Positions 53,197 through 63,483 are shown, counted from the stretch's first letter. The stretch is DNA of 64,000 bases from Argyresthia goedartella (GCA_949825045.1 OX463824.1:32086001-32150000), one strand, 5' to 3'. Made by a program: numbers and translations. Notes: generated by a model not told the origin, from the sequence alone.

Positions 53197-54720
53197 TTGA
53201 CGCGTGTAGTACGAGTGCTCGGCTGGTTGTTACGAGTCAAAACAAAGCAGAAAAATAGCTACTTGACACTTAACGAGCTGAGAGATGCATTGCACAGAGT
53301 TGTAAAATGGGTTCAAGAGGCAGAATTTAAAGAGGAAATCAAGAGCCTCAAGGCGATTGACTCTGTTCCTAATAAGAGTAAATTGCTAAAACAATATCCC
53401 TACATTGACGAAAATGGGGTATTAAGAGTGGGAGCACGCTTACAACAGTCTTCTTTACCTGTGGAAATGAAACATCCTGCAATTCTGCCACATACGGGTC
53501 GTTTAACTGAACTTAATATCCTACAAGCCCATCTGCAAACTTTACACGGAGGAGCCAGGCTTACCCTTGCCAAGATCAGGCAGACATTTTGGATAATAGG
53601 TGGAAACCGAGCCGTGAAGAAAGCGATAAGATTATGTGTCAAATGTCACAGATACTCATCCACGAAAACTCAACAACTAATGGGGAATTTACCAGAAGTA
53701 CGCATCACCCCATCCAGGCCATTTACTCACACTGGAGTAGATTTTACCGGCCATGTAGAGGTGAAGTTAAACAGAGGAAGGGGCGTTAAAACCAGCAAAG
53801 GTTATATTGCGATCTTCATCTGTATGGCCACCAAAGCAGTACACCTAGAACTGGTTTCAGACTTGAGTACGCCAACTTTCATAGCAGCACTCAAGAGGCT
53901 ATGTGCACGGAAAGGAGTGCCAGCCCAGGTCTACTCTGACAATGGCAGTAACTTCGTCGGTGCAGACAAAGAGCTACGACGAGAATTTAAAGCCTTTAAA
54001 ACCATGATGTCGACTGATTTCTTCGAGGAGATTAATAAACTTCAAATTCGATGGCATTTTAACGCACCAATTTGGCCATCCGCTGGAGGATTGTGGGAGG
54101 CGGCTGTCAAGACAATGAAGCATCATCTACGCAGAGTACTTGGTGAACAAAAGCTGACGTATGAAGAGTTCAGTACTCTCCTATGCCAAATAGAAGCCTG
54201 CATGAACAGCCGTCCTTTGTGTCCTCTTTCTGAGGATCCAGAAGATCTGGAATATTTAACACCGGGTCATTTCTTGACTGGGAGCGCTACCCTAACCCTG
54301 CCACAAGAAGATCATACAGATGAAAGAAAAATTGACATGAGGAAAAGGTGGAGGGTCACGGAATCGAAGTCACAACACTTTTGGAAACGGTGGTCAAGCG
54401 AATATCTTCATCAGCTTCAAGAAAGATCAAAATGGCTACAGAAAAAAGAAAACTTACAGAATGGTGATTTAGTTCTAATAAAAGAGGCCAACTTACCACC
54501 TGGAAAATGGGCAATGGGTAGAATAATTGAACAGCATCCCGGAGAAGACGGACTCGTTCGAGTAGTGACGATGAAGGCCAAGGGCGGTGAAATCAAGCGC
54601 CCCATAAGCAAACTAACACCCCTCCCGATAAATAGAAGCCAACGAACAGATTTCGACGAACTGGGAAAATCGGAGGAGTGTAAGACTAACAACTCATCAC
54701 CCGTGTTAAAACGCGGAGGA
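53197..54720 (+). pseudogene. pol: Inner pol: integrase
   Basis: It follows the TAA in frame. Domains in order: a helical N-terminal linker; the HHCC zinc-binding region (HLQTLHGGARLTLAKIRQTF ... CVKCHRY); the catalytic core with D,D,E in THTGVDFTGHVEV, QVYSDNGSNFVGADK and GGLWEAAVKTMKHHLR; a Pao C-terminal region with NSRPLCPLSEDPEDLEYLTP; and the final domain with SEYLHQLQERSKW, NGDLVLIKEANLPPGKWAMG. It would insert cDNA into the host genome. All core residues are kept. The frame runs on without a stop into the env-like segment. Confidence 0.88.
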
Positions 54721-55278
54721 AAAGTGAGCAGCTTCCTTACCTTACTACTATTATCATTAATATGCCTGCCATCAATACCTGTGTCTCGAGCTGAAAACAT
54801 CGATATGAAACAGTACAAGATCATCACGATTGAAGAAGACCGACCGATGTACTTCGACGAAATCGGAAAAATACAACTAATCCACGACGAATGGAACCTA
54901 CTTGTTTACTATAACTTATCTTCGTACTGGCAAGCCACGAAAGGCCTAAAAACATATATAGATCACGTAGATCAGATGTGTGCTAAAGCAAAATCACAGA
55001 CGTGTCTACTTATGACAAGACAGCTCACCCACGAAATCTACCAACTTATAGATTACAACAATTTACTCCTGTCTCATCACCTGATCAGAAAATCAAGAGG
55101 GTACTTCAATGGAGTGGGAAACCTTGCTCGCACCCTTTTTGGAGTACTAGATGAAGATTTCGCGCAAAAATACACACAGGACATAGAAAACATGCGGACA
55201 AATCAGAAATACCAACTACAACTGATAAAAAACCAAACAACTATAATTGAGGCAGAGGAAAATACGAGCAATTCGTGA
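54721..55278 (+). pseudogene. env: Inner env-like gene, N-terminal half
   Basis: It is in frame with integrase. A 20-residue hydrophobic segment (SFLTLLLLSLICLPSIPV) followed by SRAENI looks like an internal signal peptide. The ectodomain has Cys pairs (MCAKAKSQTCLL). At about 55,085-55,145 a basic RKSR precedes GYFNGVGNLARTLFG. The combination of an Arg-rich cleavage-like site and a Gly/Phe-rich segment resembles the fusion-peptide region of the envelope proteins of errantiviruses and baculovirus F. The frame is lost near 55,260, and the tail (EENTSNS) is out of phase. Similarity is judged by eye. Confidence 0.7.
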
Positions 55279-56564
55279 AAAATCAATTCCAAGTAATCAG
55301 GGATTATATTAAACAATCGGAAGATCAAATGCGCACGACCGAAAACCGGGTCAGCAAGGTAGAAATGCTAAGTAGCGCTAACACAGCCGCAATAACCGCA
55401 AGCTCCTTGATAAACAGCTTGAAGAAAACTCAAGGGATGCTCATGAATGCGTTGACCGACATTTACAGAGGTCATCTGGACATAAATCTTTTCACCCCTG
55501 ATCAACTTAGTAAACAGTTAGAACGAATTTCGAGTTCCATGCCTAAAAATCTAGCGCTGCCTATCAAAAACCTGCAAGATGACACCGAAGAACTCTACAA
55601 ACTTATTTATGTAAGGGCGAGATTAACTCAACAGTACCTGTTATTCGAGCTTCATATACCGCTTGTAAGCGATGATGAGTACAGCCTTTATCGGTTGATA
55701 CCAACCACCGTTAAAAATGGAGAAAGATATACGACGGTTACAGACACGGCGGCATACATCGCTGTAAATCTAATAAAAAATACGTACATTGAATTGGAAA
55801 ACCAAGATGTGTCACAGTGTATGTCAACAAAAGATTCGCTGCTGTGTCATGAACATCACCCGATACATAACTTACAAGGAAATAACACTTCATGCGCCGC
55901 GAAACTGCTGAGTCAAAGAACGCAAGTTCTATGCGCTGCGAAACAAATTCCGTGCAGTGATTACTGGGTTCAATTACACAACAAAAACTCATGGCTCTAC
56001 AATTGTTGCGATGAGTGTCAGCTAAGAATAATATGTAAAAACCTTGCTACGACAAAACAAATCAGCAAGCAAGGGATAGTTGCTCTAGGTCAAGGATGTA
56101 TTTTGCAACGGTCAGACATTACGATACATTCCTACAACTCATACGGAAGCAAAATGACGATGGGCTTCAACTTGAGTGTGCCTGAAATTCCAGCACCAAA
56201 CTACATGGCATCTAGTAACTTCAAGAACATTTTACTTCATCTTAAAGAAGAGGATCATAGCAAGGAATATCAAGATATCGAAAAACAAATATCGCAACAA
56301 AAGAGGAACGAATACTGGCTGAATTTAACAAACTTATCGACGCACAGCATTGTAAACATCGGAATTACAAGCCTCTTATCGATAGTTGTCATAATAGTCG
56401 CATTGGTTTGGTGCATAAGGAAGAAATGCATAGGTCGCCGGCCGTCCCTGAGGATCATGCAATCCCATGAAAACCAAGGATTTGAGATGACAGAGACAGT
56501 CAGGCGCCCCAATGACAAACAAACGAAGCAAGAAGTCGGAAAGTCAAGATTCAGTTTTGACTAA
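55260..56564 (+). pseudogene. env: Inner env-like gene, C-terminal half
   Basis: It continues the env reading after the frameshift. The frame opens upstream of a GTG at 55,275, without its own convincing ATG start. It has helical heptad-like regions, a cluster of Cys residues (SQCMSTKDSLLC, CAAKLLSQ, VLCAAKQIPC, CCDECQLRIIC) and N-glycosylation-type sequons. Near residue 360 there is a membrane span (IGITSLLSIVVIIVALVWCI) followed by a basic cytoplasmic tail (RKKCIGRR). Together with the first half it has the layout of a class I-like envelope glycoprotein. The nearest source (errantivirus, roo-type Pao element or baculovirus F) is not determined. Confidence 0.7.
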
Positions 56565-56700
56565 AATATTTATTAATTTACTTGCTTTGTGAGCTGTTGT
56601 GGTTTATCACTAAGTTAACTTCTCCCTCAAGAGCATGTACAAGCCAACCTTGTACAATGCGAACGCGGCATTTATCAGCACGTTCTAATTTCTATATAAT
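56565..56700 (+). other. Short gap between env and right LTR
   Basis: AT-rich with gagctgttgtggtttatcac and no polypurine tract directly before the LTR start. That is why I suspect that the true LTR begins further left and the left LTR copy is truncated. Confidence 0.45.
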
Positions 56701-56846
56701 TGTATTTTAACTATTAACATATTGCAGTTCTACTTACTTATTCGCCGTAGCACCTAAATCTAAGCCACAACAGACTATTTTTAGAGTGTATTTCATTATT
56801 ATAAAAGTAAAGTGTTTTCATCTATACAAGGAGACTCTTTAAACTT
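56701..56846 (+). repeat. Right LTR of the inner Pao element (visible part)
   Basis: Nearly identical to the left LTR. It ends aaactt, where the outer pol sequence (ggtcgccctcggtgcgacag) starts at once. The ten bases that would complete a CA terminus are missing. Confidence 0.8.
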
Positions 56847-57533
56847 GGTCGCCCTCGGTGCGACAGTTGGTCGCTGGGTTGTCACTGGCTGACCCGGAGT
56901 TCGATATTCCGGGCCCAGTAGACATTTTATTGGGTGTCGATGCCTTGGGATACCTGTTAGTGCCAGGTGTCCACGTGTTGCAGGCGACTGGTCTGGTTTC
57001 GGTCAACACCAGACTGGGCCATGCGGTGATGGGTCCGGTCATGCCGGCTGCCCCACGCCTAGCGACTCGTAGTCCCTTATTCGGTTCTGTACTCTCGGAG
57101 GTGATACAGAAGTTTTGGGAGGTGGAGGAACCACCTACGGTCCGCCGGTTGGACCCGGTTGAAGAAGAGTGTGAACAGTTTTATCGGAACAATACTGGTC
57201 GCCTTCGGTCAGGTCGATTTCTCACACGTCTTCCATTCCGGAGTGATCGCCCACCGCTGGGAAGTTCACACCATGCAGCCGAGACGCGGCTTCTGTCGAT
57301 GGAACGACGCATGAAGCGTGACGGGATTTTCCGGCAGAAGTACGTCGATTTCATGCGGGAATACGAGTCGCTCGGCCACATGTCGGTTTCGGGTATCGAC
57401 TGGAAGCGTGAAGACCACTGCTTCCTGCCTCATCACGCGGTCTTGAGGACCCCGGAGGGCAAAATACGGGTAGTGTTCGATGGATCGGCATCAACATCTA
57501 ACGGCATGAACCTGAACCAGTGTTTGCAATCAG
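56847..57533 (+). pseudogene. pol: Outer pol: protease end and RT N-terminal part
   Basis: In-frame continuation of the outer element's pol. SVRQLVAGLSLADPEFDIPG and VDILLGVDALGYLL are the linker between protease and RT. LGHAVMGPVMP, EVIQKFWEVEEPP and FLTRLPFRSDRPP follow. RT starts with ETRLLSMERRMKRDGIFRQK, YESLGHMSVSG and LPHHAVLRTPEGKIRVVFDG, and ASTSNGMNLNQCLQSG is the last recognisable piece. The segment that should carry the first catalytic Asp (TAD..KMYRQ type) and the TYG motif is absent. It is interrupted by the filler that follows. Confidence 0.88.
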
Positions 57534-58012
57534 GTACCTGCGTTGTTTATACGGATTTAAATGCACGTTGAGAAAATTCATTTTTGAGCATCAAAAATTC
57601 GAAGAGTCTATACGAAATGACACTAGCGCAATATAACTGACTATATATCATATGAAATTTTAACTTTAATATTAATACTGTTTTATATTTATATAGATTT
57701 ATTTTGTACCTTTAATTAACCTGTTACCTACTATAAAGTCTGAATATTCATGTCTAACTATGTTTCTCTTTTAAAATGTTTTTCCTTCTGCCTGTGTTTA
57801 TAAATGTTTACACAAAAGTGCACATTGTTGTGCGTGTTGTCACCCGTCGGTCACAACGGAAGACCAGCGCTGATTGTTCGCATTCAGCATATGCTGAGTT
57901 GAGGCCGGCTTGTGACAGGAAATATTCTTATGTACCTAGTTGTTCAATATTGACTCCTATTTTTGTTTCCTGTTACAAATAAACTTCTTTCTTTCTTTCT
58001 TCTTTCATTCAG
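57534..58012 (+). other. Non-coding filler that replaces the RT core of the outer element
   Basis: About 480 AT-rich bases with stops in all frames. The right part (caacggaagaccagcgctga, gcatatgctgagttgaggcc, aataaa near 57,978 and a (cttt)n run) resembles the 3' end of a small retroelement. The segment begins gtacct after cag and ends in a pyrimidine tract plus cattcag, so its ends mimic an intron. Because about 60-80 RT codons are missing as well, I treat it as an insertion with deletion. Confidence 0.75.
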
Positions 58013-60394
58013 GGCCGAACGTACACGTACGGGCTACGGTCTAGTCCTTATTTGGCGATTCGCACTCTGCGTGAGTTAGCGGATCGAGAACGGTTAAATT
58101 TCCCTAGAGGAGCAGCAATCCTGGAGCAGGATCTCTACGTGGACGATATCTGTACCGGTGCAGATTCCGTAGAGGAGGCGCTCGCTCGACGGGACGAGCT
58201 AGTTGAGATCTTACGGGGTGGAGGTTACGAGCTCCGGAAATGGATGTCGAACTCTCCAGAGTTACTGTCTGGTCTTCCGGATGACCACCAGCAGGATCCC
58301 CACATTTTTGAAAATTTGGAAAATCCAAATATGTTGTCGGTATTAGGCGTCCAGTACCAGCCGGTGTCAGACATGTTTTCGTATCGGGTCGAGTTGGACT
58401 CCCCGAAGGTCTGGACGAAACGGAACGTCCTTTCAACGGTGGCTAGGACATTTGATCCAAACGGGTGGATCACCCCGGTAACATTTCAGCTCAAGTGTTT
58501 TATGCAGCAATTGTGGTCTGCTGAGCTGAAATGGGACGACCCGATCGGCGGGTCATTGAGCTCAGAGTGGGACTCGTTCTTTTCGACCCTCCCTGGCATC
58601 AATCGGATTTCACTGCCACGGAGATTGGTCCCCACCAAACGATACACCGCCACCCTGCATGGGTTTTGCGATGCATCGGAGAAGGGCTACGGAGCTGCGG
58701 TATATCTGCGTACGGTCGACTCCTCGGGGGAGGTTGATGTGCGGTTGGTCATGGCCAAGAGCAAGGTTGCGCCGTTGCGCACTCGCCTGACCATTCCCAA
58801 ATTAGAGCTTTCAGGAGCGGCTCTCCTGACTCGTCTGGTCAACCACATGATGACGGTTCTTCGTGGGTCAATAGCGTTAGAAGATACGGTCTACGCTTGG
58901 ACGGACAGCCAGATCGTGTTATGCTGGCTGAAGGCTTCAGTTCACAAGCTGGAGATTTTTGTGGCGAATCGGGTTTCGCAGATTTTGAATTCGGAGGTTC
59001 CCTTAATCTGGAGACATGTTCCAGGGGAAATGAACCCAGCAGACTGTGCGTCTTGTGGGTGTCACGCTCCGGAGTTGGTTGGACATCCCTTGTGGTGGGG
59101 TCCAAAATGGTTGACTCAAGCCGAATCGGATTGGCCAATGAGTCCACGCATTACCTCGGCGAACGGCGCCTTGACAGTCGGTGTCTGTACGACGCAACCA
59201 GAGCCGGAAGAGGAGTTCAGCCTGCTGGAACGGTACAGCTCGCTCGACAAGCTGGTCAATGTGACCGCCTGGATCTTCCGATTTGCGCGGAATTGTCGCA
59301 ATTCTGAGGCGCAACGGGTGCGGACACAGGTCCTGACACCACGGGAACGGAACCATGCGTTGTTCACATTGGTACGGAACGTGCAGACGGTGCACTTTAA
59401 GTCCGAACTGGACATTCTGAGACGCGGACGCGTCCAACTGAAGGGAGCTGTGGCTCGGCTCAACCCGTTTATTGACCCTCAAGGATTGCTGAGGGTAGGA
59501 GGTCGGCTGCGGAATGCCAACCTGCCTTATGCGGCTCGCCACCCGTTGTTACTCCCTAGGAAAGGGAAGTTGGTCGAACTGTTGATACAGGATCGACACA
59601 TTCGGAACGGGCATATCGGATGCCACGCCTTGATGGCGTTTCTCCAGCGCGAGTTCTGGATTCTATCGGGAAGACGCTTAGTGCGTAGCGTCGTATTTCG
59701 GTGCCTGCCTTGTTATGGGGCTAAGGCGGCTACGATGCAGCCCCAGATGGGCGATTTGCCCTCGGATAGGGTTAACGAAATCCGGCCCTTTGCGGGTGTC
59801 GGAACGGATTTCGCGGGACCATTCATGGTCAAGTCTTCACAGCTACGGAACGCCAGATTAGTGAAGGCATACCTGTGCGTCTTCGTGTGCTTGGCCACGA
59901 AGGCAGTCCACTTGGAGGTGGTCAGTGACCTCACTACAGAGACATTCATCGCATGTCTGGATCGGTTCGTCTCACGAAGGGGCCTCCCGACATTAATCCG
60001 TTCGGACAACGGCACAAATTTTGTCGGAGCCAGGCGATATCTGCAGGAGGTCACTCAATTCCTGAACGGTAACCAGGACGCCATCGGTACGGTTTGCTCC
60101 CGACGAGGGATTGAATGGGTTTTCAGTCCGCCGGGATGTCCTCATTGGGGAGGAATTTTTGAGGCTGCGGTTAAATCGGCTAAGTCGCACCTGACGAGGA
60201 TCATCGGTGAGACCTCTCTACGCTTTAAAGAGCTTGCGACGCTGTTCTGTAAAATTGAAATGACACTAAACTCGCGTCCGTTGTGCCCGCTCAGTTCGGA
60301 TCCAAATGATTTGGAAGCGTTGACGCCGGGTCACTTCCTGATAGGTCAGCCCCTTAACGCACTGCCAGAATACCCATCGGTGATGTTAAGTTAA
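58013..60394 (+). pseudogene. pol: Outer pol: RT end, RNase H and integrase core
   Basis: The frame is open from the end of the filler. RTYTYGLRSSPYLAIRTLRE and LEQDLYVDDICTGAD give the rest of the RT with a YVDD box. DPNGWITPVTFQLK is the Pao linker. RNase H: TLHGFCDASEKGYGAAVY, IPKLELSGAALLTRLV, VYAWTDSQIVLCWL and VPGEMNPADCAS. Integrase: HIRNGHIGCHALMAFLQREF, CLPCYG, GVGTDFAGPFMV, LIRSDNGTNFVGARR and GGIFEAAVKSAKSHLTRIIG, all residues of HHCC and D,D,E present. The frame ends at a TAA within ttaagttaag, a 5-bp tandem duplication at 60,386-60,395. Confidence 0.9.
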
Positions 60395-60696
60395 GTCGGT
60401 TAACTAGGTGGCAGATGTTGCAGCAGATGGCTCAAGATTTTTGGAAACGGTGGTCCCTTGAGTACTTGCACATCTTGCAGCAGCGCCTTAAGTGGACTGA
60501 CCGGACGAGCTCCCCTCAAGTCGGTGATTTGGTGCTAATTAAGGATGCGAACCTGCCATCATTGAGATGGAGACGAGGACGGATCGTCAAATTGTACACG
60601 GGTCGGGATGGCACGCCTCGATCAGCAAAAGTCAAGGTGGGGGACTCGGTCCTCAAGAGAGCGGTCGCAACACTTTCTCGCCTTCCTATTGATTAG
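60391..60696 (+). pseudogene. pol: Outer pol: integrase C-terminal domain
   Basis: The reading resumes in another phase after the 5-bp duplication. MAQDFWKRWSLEYLHILQQR, then KWTDRTSSPQVGDLVLIKDA and LPSLRWRRGRIVKLY are the conserved Pao integrase tail, and it ends KRAVATLSRLPID and TAG. There is no env-like sequence after it, unlike in the inner element. Confidence 0.85.
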
Positions 60697-60727
60697 GGAC
60701 AGGTTCGGGCCTGTCCGGGCGGGTGAC

Positions 60728-61277
60728 TGTTTAATATTTATGCTTCGGAACGCACCTTTTTTTGTTGCGCGACTCGGACCGCGAGTGATCGGAACGGAAC
60801 TGGCTAGCTGTCACTTGTATAGAAACGAGATGACGAGTTAGAGGTTACTTTTTTTGACATGGGAAAAAATGTCGGCACATGGCGTTCGGGCCTTGGCTGT
60901 ATTTTAGTAGTAATAATTGTCTAACACAGGTGTCGGGCCTGATCGGAATGTTAATTATAATAAGCACGGAACAATCGTCGGGAAATAAGTAGATTCACGT
61001 CAGCGGAGTGAGTGCTTCGTGTTGTGAAGCTTGAAGTGGTTCGGTCCCCAATTCGTCGCGTTCGGCAGCGACGGCGACAGCATCGGGCTACGACGAGAGT
61101 AAGATTCGACTCCTCTCCCCTCATCCCTCGTGTGCTCCTTATCCCGTGTTCCTGCCTCGAATTGAGCTTTTGAATTCCGGTCCACGGCGTCAAAGGTCAG
61201 TACCACTTGTGATACTCCTGGTGAAAACCAACCCTACCCAGATTCCACGCCCATTCGGTTGAGGCGTGGAATTTTAT
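60728..61277 (+). repeat. 3' LTR of the outer Pao element
   Basis: It starts tgtttaatatttatgcttcg, 31 bases after the pol stop, and ends ggaattttat. A ggacagg/cctgtcc hairpin precedes it. The purine-rich gggcgggtgac just before it is a weak candidate polypurine tract. Confidence 0.92.
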
Positions 61278-62068
61278 ATTTTTGCATATATTTTCTGTAT
61301 TGTACATAATTTAGCCTTGTAAGATTGTAACGATTTCTAATAAAATGTATGTAATATTTGAAAATTAAAATAAATACATATACATTTATATTATGTATAT
61401 TTATATTTTAAGGTGTTGTTATGGACATCTTTCTGAACAACTTTCACTATGTAACTGATTCGAACATAGAACATTTATTATTCACGCCTCCTACAGTTTG
61501 GGCCGAGGCGGTCAGTTTATTTGTATGAAGAAGTGAAAAATTAAGTCAATCTGAATAAATCGGTTTCATAGTAAAATATTTCCAGAAAGATGTAACGAAC
61601 AACTATATATATTTTATATTCCCTGTATAACAATAGTTAAAAGGGCAATCAGCCCGATGCGAATTGAGGTATTTCTAACAGGAACATAACATTTTTTCTA
61701 TTTAAACAGCTCCCTAAGTCTATCTATGTGCTAACCTTATTCCAAGAGAAATTAAGACTAAACTTTGCAAGGAGCCTAAAACGCGGCAGTATCTGAGTTT
61801 GTTCAACGCTCGTTAGCAACAAACTTCTGTTCATTCCTTCTTGAACTTGAACGTTTCGGACGAAGTGTCGTGCATGTACATAAAAATGTATGAAATGACA
61901 AACTTCAGAGCATTCATTGATGATTGTCTTTTGCATAGGTATCAATGACATTTAATTTGGTTCAGTTTTCTCGTAGCTTAGGTCCTTACCTACCCATTTA
62001 GCAATCTTATCAGTGCCTACAAGAATAATTATACAATCAAATAAACTTACCAAGTGATGTTCGATTGG
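61278..62068. other. No supported gene
   Basis: AT-rich flank of the Pao element with no ORF above 75 codons and no repeat match in the window. Confidence 0.45.
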
Positions 62069-62187
62069 AATTGTCCTTCGCAATCTCGTCCGAAGATGAT
62101 CACTATCGTTGTTTATCGAGACAGACTCTATACTAACAAGTAGTAAATATTCTGATCATCTGAAGGACGAGATTGCGAAGAACAATT
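62069..62187. other. Inverted repeat, arms about 34 bp, 50-bp spacer
   Basis: aattgtccttcgcaatctcg tccgaagatgatca is nearly the reverse complement of the right arm, which contains gaaggacgagattgcgaaga. Differences are confined to one short block and one substitution. It could be the TIRs of a tiny MITE of about 120 bp. No clear target duplication was found. Confidence 0.8.
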
Positions 62188-63040
62188 GAGTAAGCTCACC
62201 ACATCTACTACACACGATTCACCAATACATCGAATAACATTTTAAACTACGCAACATTCAGTCGAATAGCCGGGCGGGTGGCATGGTTTGGGCGGGACCA
62301 AAGAGCCTAAAATGTGCTATCTTCCTTTGTGCCTCATCCACCAAGCCCGGCACTGCAGATCACAGGTGAATATGGCAAACGTAGTACCGCCTTCTCGGAT
62401 AAAACAAAGGTTACAGTCTACTTCATAACAATGGACCATCTATGGAAAAGGACTATGTACTTATGATATGTCGTAGATTGTGAGCCTAGGAAACATAACA
62501 CTTTATATGTGCCATCCACCCCGGTGAACGTGTCATCGGGTACACGGCACCAAATGTATGCCATCCTCTCCTGAGTCCGGCAATGGAGCAATGGCATCTT
62601 TTTTTCGGCTCTTCCCGATATCGGAGTGGTTGGGAGTGTAACACAAGCCGTGTTACACTCCCAGGCAGTGGTCAGCTTGTACTCGATTCCGTCCACATCT
62701 GGCGCAATTAATGCGATCCCCAGACGCCTGGAACAAAAGGCGGCCAAGATGCTCGGGACAAAGCGATTTACTAAACCGGAGTTGAAATCTCGCCTTTTAG
62801 TGCCCAGATAGTAGTCGGGTGGGTATTGTTTATGCGACAAAATGGGTAAAGCGGATTCACTCACCCAAGCATTTGCGGCCTAGCCAACTGGATTTTGTAG
62901 TCGTTATAGAGGATTATTTATATTCTTTGTAAACAAATACGGCCTGCCTGTTGAGAGTTAAGAAAATAATGTAAATTTTCTTGACAGTCAGCAGATTCCG
63001 TTTTCAATTAAATATGGTATTTGGAAGAGTAGTCAAAGAT
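62188..63040. other. Unassigned; one long minus-strand frame and a hairpin
   Basis: A 148-codon minus frame (62,418-62,864) has a mixed composition (ILAAFCSRRLGIALIAPDVD, then RMAYIWCRVPDDTFTGVDGT) and no domain that I recognise. It could be a decayed LINE or host exon. The frame runs across the 14-bp hairpin at 62,631. Confidence 0.35.
62631..62663. other. Perfect 14-bp hairpin
   Basis: tgggagtgtaacac, loop aagcc, exact reverse complement. The arms repeat a coding-like stretch in opposite orientation, as a fold-back copy would. Confidence 0.85.
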
Positions 63041-63215
63041 CCGGTCTAGTGCGAGTCTAACTTGCGCACGAAGGGTTACGTACCACTGTATAATGGTAGG
63101 GACATTGTGGAGTGAATAGTTTGGATTTTACATAGCATAATGTTGTTGACAAAGTTATTGTTGAGGCTACTTTCACACTCTATGCACGTAACCAGGTGCA
63201 TAAGTTTCATAATTC
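63041..63215 (-). repeat. TCCG-family element, 3' part only
   Basis: On the plus strand ccggtctagtgcgagtctaa, cttgcgcacgaagggttacg and actttcacactctatgcacg match the terminal third of the 32.0-kb copy. The (tccg) half is missing. Confidence 0.65.
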
Positions 63216-63219
63216 ATAA

Positions 63220-63345
63220 TTATTTATTGCACACAAATATTTTTAAAGTTACATGAAAATAAAATGCATCCACAAAGGCGAGCTTATCTCCAAAAAGAGA
63301 TTTCTTCCAGCAAACCAAGGCAATACAGGAATTGGGCTCATAATT
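63220..63345 (-). mobile_element. LINE 3' UTR fragment (11.5-kb family)
   Basis: aattatttattgcacacaaa, caaaggcgagcttatctcca and gatttcttccagcaaacc match the 3' UTR at 11.5, 20.9 and 44.7 kb. It stops where the next LINE's 5' region begins. Confidence 0.65.
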
Positions 63346-63483
63346 AGTCTCGTGCGAACACTCACTGCGCATGCGTGTGTCCTTCCCGCACCAACATTGA
63401 AATTTACCGTCAACCTTTGGCTCGCGTTACAACACGTATTATTTTTTACTGTTTTTCGTCCTATCGGCTCCCTACTAGCAACA

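Larger units (their letters stand above)
48465..56846 (+). mobile_element. Inner BEL/Pao element with env-like gene
   Basis: A second, less GC-rich Pao element inside the protease/RT junction of the outer one. Order: short LTR, primer site, leader, gag, protease, RT, RNase H, integrase, env-like gene, LTR. All genes lie on the plus strand. Four lesions interrupt the coding chain: TGA after gag residue 496, a frameshift at an A7 run in RT, TAA before integrase, and a frameshift in env. No target duplication is visible. The host flanks do not abut, and the right LTR has no polypurine tract directly in front of it, so the ends are probably incomplete. An errantivirus-like or roo-like life style with envelope is possible by family analogy. 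Confidence 0.88.
45130..61277 (+). mobile_element. Outer BEL/Pao LTR retrotransposon, nested and interrupted
   Basis: Order: 5' LTR, primer site, leader, gag, in-frame TAG, protease, [inner Pao element], RT N-terminal part, [non-coding filler], rest of RT, RNase H, integrase, 3' LTR. The gene order and the Pao-type motifs (LLDSGAQ protease, YVDD box, HFCDASE-like RNase H, HHCC and D,D,E integrase) assign it to BEL/Pao. It is GC-rich against an AT-rich background. No target duplication is obvious: taaagc stands on the left and atttttgc on the right. The 3' LTR also lacks the CA that would close the 5' LTR. Confidence 0.92.

Noticed and set aside
55230..55280. Programmed frameshift joining the two env halves
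   Set aside because: I see no classic slippery heptamer with a following stem, and the element already carries three other breaks. A mutation is the simpler reading.
57534..58012. A genuine spliceosomal intron in the outer pol
   Set aside because: GT...AG-like ends exist, but about 60-80 RT codons, including the first catalytic Asp, are also missing, and the right part looks like a retroelement 3' end. RNA evidence would be needed.
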